Assembly (NCBI GenBank): GCA_003554685.1
Contig: PWHA01000183.1
Coordinates: 1-10,032, forward strand
DNA from: Halanaerobiaceae bacterium
GTDB taxonomy: Bacteria; Bacillota; Halanaerobiia; Halanaerobiales; Halarsenatibacteraceae
Reading direction: 5' to 3'
DNA: 10,032 nt
Positions 6,645 through 10,032 of this stretch are shown here, piece after piece. Position 1 is the stretch's first letter; every line of letters starts with the position of its first letter. The notes under the pieces are model-generated. The model searched no databases, was not told where the DNA came from, and saw nothing but the letters and a program-made list of their open reading frames with translations. A program made the position numbers and the translations under genes.

Positions 6645-7998
6645 TTTTTTCAAACGCGATAAAGATAAAGAGAAAGATAAAGATCAGGAGAAAGATCAGG
6701 AAAAAGTCCAGGATGAAGCTCAGGACAAAAATCAGGAATTAGAGGATAAAGAATTAGAAGATGAAGATAGAAAATCAAGTGAGCGGAAAGCGGAAGTTAG
6801 TCAGTCAGAAGATAAGGAAAGAGAATCGCCTGATGATAAGGAAAAAGAAGAGTCGGATGATATGGAAAAAGAAGTGAAAGATAAAGAAACGGGAGATAAA
6901 AAACCTTCGGCCCGGGAAGAAAAAGCTAAAAATGAGGCAGCAAAAACCAAAAAAGAGGAAGTAAAAAAAGACGAATCTCAAAACTATGAACCCGAACAGG
7001 ATAAAGCCAGACAGGAAGAAACTTACCAGGAAGAAACTGACCAGGACGAAGCCGAGAGAATTCTTCAGGATGAGGAAGATGTAGATAAGGGCTTTTTCCA
7101 GCGTCTCAAGGAAGGGCTGGCCAGATCCCGTCAGGGCTTTGTCGATAAGATCAGTTCGGTTTTTAGCCGGAGCAAAATTGATGATGATTTTTATGAAGAA
7201 CTGGAGGAAACCCTGATCCAGGCCGATGTGGGAGTGAAGGCCACCATGGATCTGATTTCCGACCTTAAACAGGAGGTAGAGGAGCAGGAAATTACCGAAC
7301 CGGGAGAGCTTTACCAGGTTTTCCAGGAGAAAATCAGAAACATTCTGGGAGAAAACGACCAGGTTCTCAAGTCCTGGGATGATCTTAAGGTCCTCATGAT
7401 AGTTGGAGTAAACGGTGCCGGCAAGACCACCACCATTGCCAAGCTGGCTCACCGCTATCAGAAACAGGGTAAAAAGGTGCTGCTGGCAGCCGGAGATACC
7501 TTTCGGGCCGGAGCAATTGATCAGATCAAGGAATGGGGCCGCAGGCTCAATACCGATGTCATTTCCCAGAGTGAGGGTGCCGATGCCGCAGCAGTTGCCT
7601 ATGATGCCGTTCAGGCAGCCAGATCCCGGGAAGCCGATCTGCTTATCGTGGATACCGCCGGAAGGCTCCACACCCAGAAAAATCTGATGGAGGAGCTGAA
7701 AAAAGTCCGCCGGGTTATCGGCCGGGAGGCCGGGGAAGAAGCGGTGGAGGTTATGCTGGTTGTCGATGCCACCACCGGACAGAATGCCCTGAATCAGGCC
7801 AAAATTTTCAATGAAGCAGTTACCGTAGATGGCATTACCCTGACCAAGCTTGATGGCACAGCCCGGGGCGGAATTGTGCTGGCCATTAAAAAAGAGCTGG
7901 GGCTGCCCATCCGTTTGATCGGTGTCGGCGAAAGAGCGGCCGATCTTCAGGATTTTAACCCGGAAAAATTTGTCGAGGCCCTTTTTTCCAGTAAATAA
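6631..7998 (+). CDS. ftsY: Signal recognition particle receptor FtsY
   Basis: FtsY is the SRP receptor GTPase. At the inner face of the membrane it binds Ffh and hands ribosome-nascent chain complexes to the translocon. The product is 455 residues. After a short hydrophobic start (MPIFDFF), residues about 8-150 are almost wholly Lys/Glu/Asp/Gln/Ser, an acidic A-type region much longer than in many Gram-positive FtsY proteins. GFFQRLKEGLARSRQGF at about 154-170 resembles the amphipathic membrane-targeting helix just before the NG domain. The N domain then leads to the GTPase motifs: G1 GVNGAGKTT (259-267), DTFRAGAIDQ (G2 region), G3 DTAGR (341-345), G4 TKLDG (405-409) followed by TARGG, and closing GVGERAADLQDF. 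All are intact. It overlaps the JAMM-like gene by 14 nt and is followed by a separate promoter for ylxM-ffh. Confidence 0.98.
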   Translation: MPIFDFFKRDKDKEKDKDQEKDQEKVQDEAQDKNQELEDKELEDEDRKSSERKAEVSQSEDKERESPDDKEKEESDDMEKEVKDKETGDKKPSAREEKAKNEAAKTKKEEVKKDESQNYEPEQDKARQEETYQEETDQDEAERILQDEEDVDKGFFQRLKEGLARSRQGFVDKISSVFSRSKIDDDFYEELEETLIQADVGVKATMDLISDLKQEVEEQEITEPGELYQVFQEKIRNILGENDQVLKSWDDLKVLMIVGVNGAGKTTTIAKLAHRYQKQGKKVLLAAGDTFRAGAIDQIKEWGRRLNTDVISQSEGADAAAVAYDAVQAARSREADLLIVDTAGRLHTQKNLMEELKKVRRVIGREAGEEAVEVMLVVDATTGQNALNQAKIFNEAVTVDGITLTKLDGTARGGIVLAIKKELGLPIRLIGVGERAADLQDFNPEKFVEALFSSK

Positions 7999-8012
7999 GC
8001 CTGATTTTAGTC

Positions 8013-8041
8013 TTGACAGCCAGCCGAATATCAGTTATAAT
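8013..8041 (+). promoter_or_regulatory. Consensus sigma-A promoter for ylxM-ffh
   Basis: TTGACA at 8013-8018 and TATAAT at 8036-8041 are separated by exactly 17 nt, a 12 of 12 match to the housekeeping consensus. Transcription would start near 8047-8049. It lies in the 87-nt gap after ftsY, so ylxM and ffh can be made strongly and independently of the upstream genes. Confidence 0.9.
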
Positions 8042-8044
8042 GTC

Positions 8045-8087
8045 CCCTGTAAAGGTAAAACACTTAACACCACAGGGTGATTTTTTT
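8045..8087 (+). terminator. Hairpin plus T-run: possible terminator or leader control element before ylxM
   Basis: CCCTGT (8045-8050) can pair with ACAGGG (8072-8077). An inner GGT/ACC stem (8054-8056 with 8069-8071) is possible, and seven Ts follow at 8081-8087. It looks like a modest rho-independent terminator for transcripts coming through ftsY. The 3' arm also contains the ylxM ribosome binding site, so it could instead hide that site. RNAs starting at the promoter would begin inside the 5' arm and form the stem poorly. The long loop makes the structure uncertain. Confidence 0.45.
8074..8081 (+). promoter_or_regulatory. Ribosome binding site favouring a TTG start for ylxM
   Basis: AGGGTGAT includes GGTGAT, which can pair with the 3' end of 16S rRNA. 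It fits the TTG at 8086 well. The upstream in-frame GTG at 8077 lies within this site and is rejected. The TTG start gives MLEKTITISKLFDFYG, the usual YlxM beginning. Confidence 0.6.
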
Positions 8088-8430
8088 GTTAGAAAAGACG
8101 ATCACCATCAGCAAACTATTTGATTTTTACGGCTCTTTACTGACCTCGAGACAGCAGGAGATCATGAAGTATTATTTTTATCATGATCTTTCGCTGAGCG
8201 AGATAGCTGATAACCTCGATATCAGCCGTCAGGGAGTCCATGATCACCTGCAGCGGGCTGAAAAGCAGCTGCAGCAGTATGAGGATAAGCTTGGCATTAT
8301 GGCCAGCTATCGCGGTCTGCAGGAGCAGGCTGATATTCTGCGCAGCCGTCTCCAGGATGACAGAACCCTGACCGAGGCAGACCGTCAGGAATTACTGCAG
8401 GCAGTGGAGAAAATTTCTGCCTGTTTATAG
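8086..8430 (+). CDS. ylxM: YlxM/p13-like helix-turn-helix protein of the SRP operon
   Basis: YlxM is a small protein encoded next to ffh in many Firmicutes. In streptococci it has been linked to SRP function as an accessory factor that modulates the Ffh and FtsY GTPases. From the TTG at 8086 the product is 114 residues, close to the usual size. It starts MLEKTITISKLFDFYGSLLT, then has RQQEIMKYYFYHDLSLSEIA and NLDISRQGVHDHLQRAEKQL, a sigma-70 region 4-like helix-turn-helix at about residues 18-62. A charged helical C-terminus follows, with EYEDKL-type sequence reading QYEDKLGI here. It is preceded by a consensus promoter and followed by ffh after 11 nt, so the two are probably one transcript. 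Whether it binds DNA is not shown; the family name comes from the helix-turn-helix alone. Confidence 0.93.
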   Translation: MLEKTITISKLFDFYGSLLTSRQQEIMKYYFYHDLSLSEIADNLDISRQGVHDHLQRAEKQLQQYEDKLGIMASYRGLQEQADILRSRLQDDRTLTEADRQELLQAVEKISACL

Positions 8431-8434
8431 GAGG
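8429..8434 (+). promoter_or_regulatory. Ribosome binding site for ffh overlapping the ylxM stop
   Basis: AGGAGG ends 7 nt before the ffh ATG at 8442 and shares its first bases with the ylxM TAG stop at 8428-8430. The arrangement supports re-initiation from ylxM into ffh. Confidence 0.85.
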
Positions 8435-8441
8435 TTAAACC

Positions 8442-9785
8442 ATGGTTTTTGAAGGATTGGCCGAAAAACTTCAGGATACCTTTAAAAAACTCAAGGGCAA
8501 GGGCAAGCTTTCCGAAGATGATGTCAAAGCGGCTTTGCGGGAAGTCAAGATGTCTCTGCTGGAAGCCGATGTCAATTATAGGGTAGTAAAGAATTTTGTC
8601 AGCCGGATTGAAGAGCGGGCTGTTGGCAAGGAGGTCATGGAAAGTCTGACCCCGGGCCAGCAGGTCATTAAGATTGTTAATGAAGAGCTCACCGATCTGA
8701 TGGGCGGCGAGCATCAGGGTCTGGAGCTCTCTGACAGTTCCCCCAATGTGATTATGCTGGTTGGTCTGCAGGGTTCCGGTAAAACGACTTCGGCCGGGAA
8801 ACTGGCCCGTCATTTCAAGAATAAGGGCAAGAATCCCATGCTGGTAGCCGCCGATGTCTATCGGCCGGCAGCGATTCAGCAGCTGGAGATTCTGGCAGGC
8901 AGGCTGGAAGTTGATGTTTTTCAGATGGGCAGCGATAATGACCCGATTGATATCGTTAAGGGCGCCGTTTCTTCTGCCGAGAAAAATGGAAATGATATTA
9001 TTATTATTGATACCGCCGGCCGGCTGCACATTGATGAAGAGCTGATGGATGAGCTCAGCCGGATCAAGGGAGAAGTGAAGCCCGATGAGACCCTGCTGGT
9101 TGTTGATGCCATGACCGGTCAGGATGCCGTTAATGTTGCTGAAAACTTTGATGAAAAGCTTGGAATCGACGGCATGCTGATGACCAAACTCGATGGCGAT
9201 GCCAGAGGTGGTGCGGCCCTGTCGATCAAGAAAGTTACCGGTAAGCCGATTAAGTTTGCCGGGGTTGGCGAGAAACTCGATGCCCTGGAGCCCTTCCATC
9301 CAGACCGGATGGCTTCCCGGATTCTCGGGATGGGCGATGTTTTAAGCCTGATCGAGAAAGCCGAGGAAACAATCGATGCCGAAAAGGCCAAAAAGCTGGA
9401 GGAAAAACTCCGTAAGGATAAATTTACCCTGGAGGATTTTCTGGATCAGCTGGATCAAGTCCGCAACATGGGACCCATCGATGAGATAATGGGCATGATA
9501 CCCGGTTTGAGCGGGGCCAAACAGCTTAAGAATATGCAGATGGATGATAAACAGCTGGATTATATCGAAGCCATCATTAAATCCATGACCAGAGAAGAGC
9601 GCCGCAATCCCGATGTAATTAACGGCAGCCGCCGCAGGAGAATTGCTAATGGCAGCGGCACCAGCGTGCAGGAGGTCAACCGGCTTTTAAAGCAGTTTAA
9701 GCAGACACGCAAACTCATGAAGCAGATGAACTCCAAAAAGGGTAAAAGAAAGGGCGCGGGCTTCAATCTGCCCTTTATGAACTGA
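8442..9785 (+). CDS. ffh: Signal recognition particle protein Ffh (SRP54)
   Basis: Ffh is the GTPase and signal-sequence-binding subunit of the SRP. It binds the 4.5S/6S SRP RNA and docks with FtsY. The 447-residue product has the normal length. The N domain is at about 1-90. The G domain has G1 GLQGSGKTT (108-116), DVYRPAAIQQLE (138-149), G3 DTAGR (190-194), G4 TKLDG (248-252) followed by DARGG, and GVGEKLDALEPFHPDRMASRILGMGD (from 274) leading to the M domain. The M domain, about 325-435, has FLDQLDQVRNMGP and the SRP RNA-binding segment NPDVINGSRRRRIANGSG (389-406). A short basic tail (KKGKRKG) follows. The M domain is not especially methionine-rich but keeps the usual hydrophobic helices. 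rpsP, which often follows ffh, is not seen in the next 247 nt. Confidence 0.98.
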   Translation: MVFEGLAEKLQDTFKKLKGKGKLSEDDVKAALREVKMSLLEADVNYRVVKNFVSRIEERAVGKEVMESLTPGQQVIKIVNEELTDLMGGEHQGLELSDSSPNVIMLVGLQGSGKTTSAGKLARHFKNKGKNPMLVAADVYRPAAIQQLEILAGRLEVDVFQMGSDNDPIDIVKGAVSSAEKNGNDIIIIDTAGRLHIDEELMDELSRIKGEVKPDETLLVVDAMTGQDAVNVAENFDEKLGIDGMLMTKLDGDARGGAALSIKKVTGKPIKFAGVGEKLDALEPFHPDRMASRILGMGDVLSLIEKAEETIDAEKAKKLEEKLRKDKFTLEDFLDQLDQVRNMGPIDEIMGMIPGLSGAKQLKNMQMDDKQLDYIEAIIKSMTREERRNPDVINGSRRRRIANGSGTSVQEVNRLLKQFKQTRKLMKQMNSKKGKRKGAGFNLPFMN

Positions 9786-9808
9786 GCAGATAAGCATCCA
9801 TAACCCAG

Positions 9809-9844
9809 AAATTTGTAACATGAATTAAATTTGTAACGTGAATT
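9809..9844 (+). repeat. 18-bp tandem repeat, two copies
   Basis: AAATTTGTAACATGAATT at 9809-9826 is followed directly by the same sequence with one change (G for A at the 12th base) at 9827-9844. It is AT-rich and probably formed by slippage. Confidence 0.85.
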
Positions 9845-9848
9845 AAAA

Positions 9849-9889
9849 TTGATGAACTAATTTGATGAAAAAATTTGATGAACTAATTT
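9849..9889 (+). repeat. 15-bp direct repeat pair
   Basis: TTGATGAACTAATTT is at 9849-9863 and again at 9875-9889. The gap between them contains a further TTGATGAA-like piece, so this may be a decayed short tandem array. Confidence 0.8.
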
Positions 9890-9947
9890 TTAAATAAAAA
9901 TGAATGGTATATGGTGATTAGTATACTTAATGAATGGCTGTTAAATA

Positions 9948-10024
9948 TCAAGACATCGTTCACACTTTAAGGTGTATTTGCCGGTAACAATCCTAATGGC
10001 CAATAGATGTCAAGACATCGTTCA
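9948..10024 (+). repeat. 15-bp direct repeat pair at the window edge, possible mobile-element end
   Basis: TCAAGACATCGTTCA is exact at 9948-9962 and 10010-10024, 62 bp apart. The second copy sits in an inverted repeat, GATGTC-AA-GACATC, at 10006-10019; the first copy has an imperfect version. Repeated sites of this kind near an end are known in IS21-type elements, but no transposase is visible, so the element is only a suggestion. Confidence 0.55.
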
Positions 10025-10032
10025 TTTAGTGA

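Larger units (their letters stand above)
9786..10032 (+). other. AT-rich region after ffh without a recognised gene
   Basis: These 247 nt contain several short direct repeats, listed separately, and no ORF of convincing length. GTATA at 9907-9911 can pair with TATAC at 9922-9926, but there is no GC-rich stem or T-run to make it a terminator. The last ~90 nt may be the edge of a mobile element. Confidence 0.5.

Noticed and set aside
6805..7671. Long antisense reading frame (288 codons) opposite ftsY
   Set aside because: It is a shadow of the ftsY coding sequence. Its protein is a Phe/Ile/Leu-rich reversal of the Lys/Glu-rich tract and matches no family.
8077..8085. GTG start for ylxM at 8077
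   Set aside because: It falls inside the ribosome binding site and adds residues absent from typical YlxM proteins.
8385..9299. Antisense reading frame of 304 codons opposite ffh
   Set aside because: It lies across a fully conserved ffh gene and has no ribosome binding site or recognisable motif. Its openness follows from ffh codon usage.
9907..9926. Terminator after ffh
   Set aside because: The GTATA/TATAC stem is only 5 bp, is AT-rich and has no following T-run.

Overview
The window reads almost entirely on the + strand and looks like a core chromosomal segment of a low-GC Gram-positive (Firmicute-type) anaerobe. The basis is the order smc - ftsY - ylxM - ffh preceded by scpB - rluB, strong AGGAGG-type ribosome binding sites, a perfect sigma-A promoter and frequent TTG starts. 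The long Glu/Asp/Lys/Gln-rich tails on ScpB, RluB and FtsY, and AT-rich spacers between GC-richer genes, would fit a salt-adapted lineage such as Halanaerobiales. That placement is inference, not shown by the sequence.

Layout. (1) 1-1211: the 3' part of scpB (condensin accessory subunit) overlaps rluB (23S rRNA pseudouridine synthase) by 14 nt. (2) 1212-1529: an AT-rich spacer with an 11-bp triplicate, a 17-bp tandem repeat and an unrecognised low-GC stretch. (3) 1530-5102: full-length smc, with both ATPase half-sites, two coiled-coil arms and a hinge. (4) 5103-5477: a non-coding array of degenerate ~46-bp tandem repeats that may begin at the smc stop codon. (5) 5478-6644: an unnamed gene for a JAB/JAMM-type metalloprotease-like protein, overlapping ftsY by 14 nt. 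(6) 6631-7998: ftsY (SRP receptor) with a very long charged N-terminal region. (7) 7999-8085: a short spacer with a consensus TTGACA-N17-TATAAT promoter and a hairpin/T-tract overlapping the ylxM ribosome binding site. (8) 8086-9785: ylxM and ffh (SRP GTPase). (9) 9786-10032: AT-rich, no recognised gene, several short direct repeats, and at the edge a 15-bp repeat pair that could be the end of a mobile element.

How the genes work together. ScpB and SMC belong to the SMC-ScpAB condensin that organises and segregates the chromosome. FtsY, YlxM and Ffh form the co-translational membrane targeting (SRP) pathway. RluB modifies the large ribosomal subunit.

The unusual member is the JAMM-like gene between smc and ftsY. 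Its protein appears to be an internal duplication: the C-terminal copy keeps the metal-binding HxH...D motif, while the N-terminal copy has lost the ligands. Its coupling to ftsY suggests co-expression with the SRP receptor. This is the best candidate for an undescribed function in the window.
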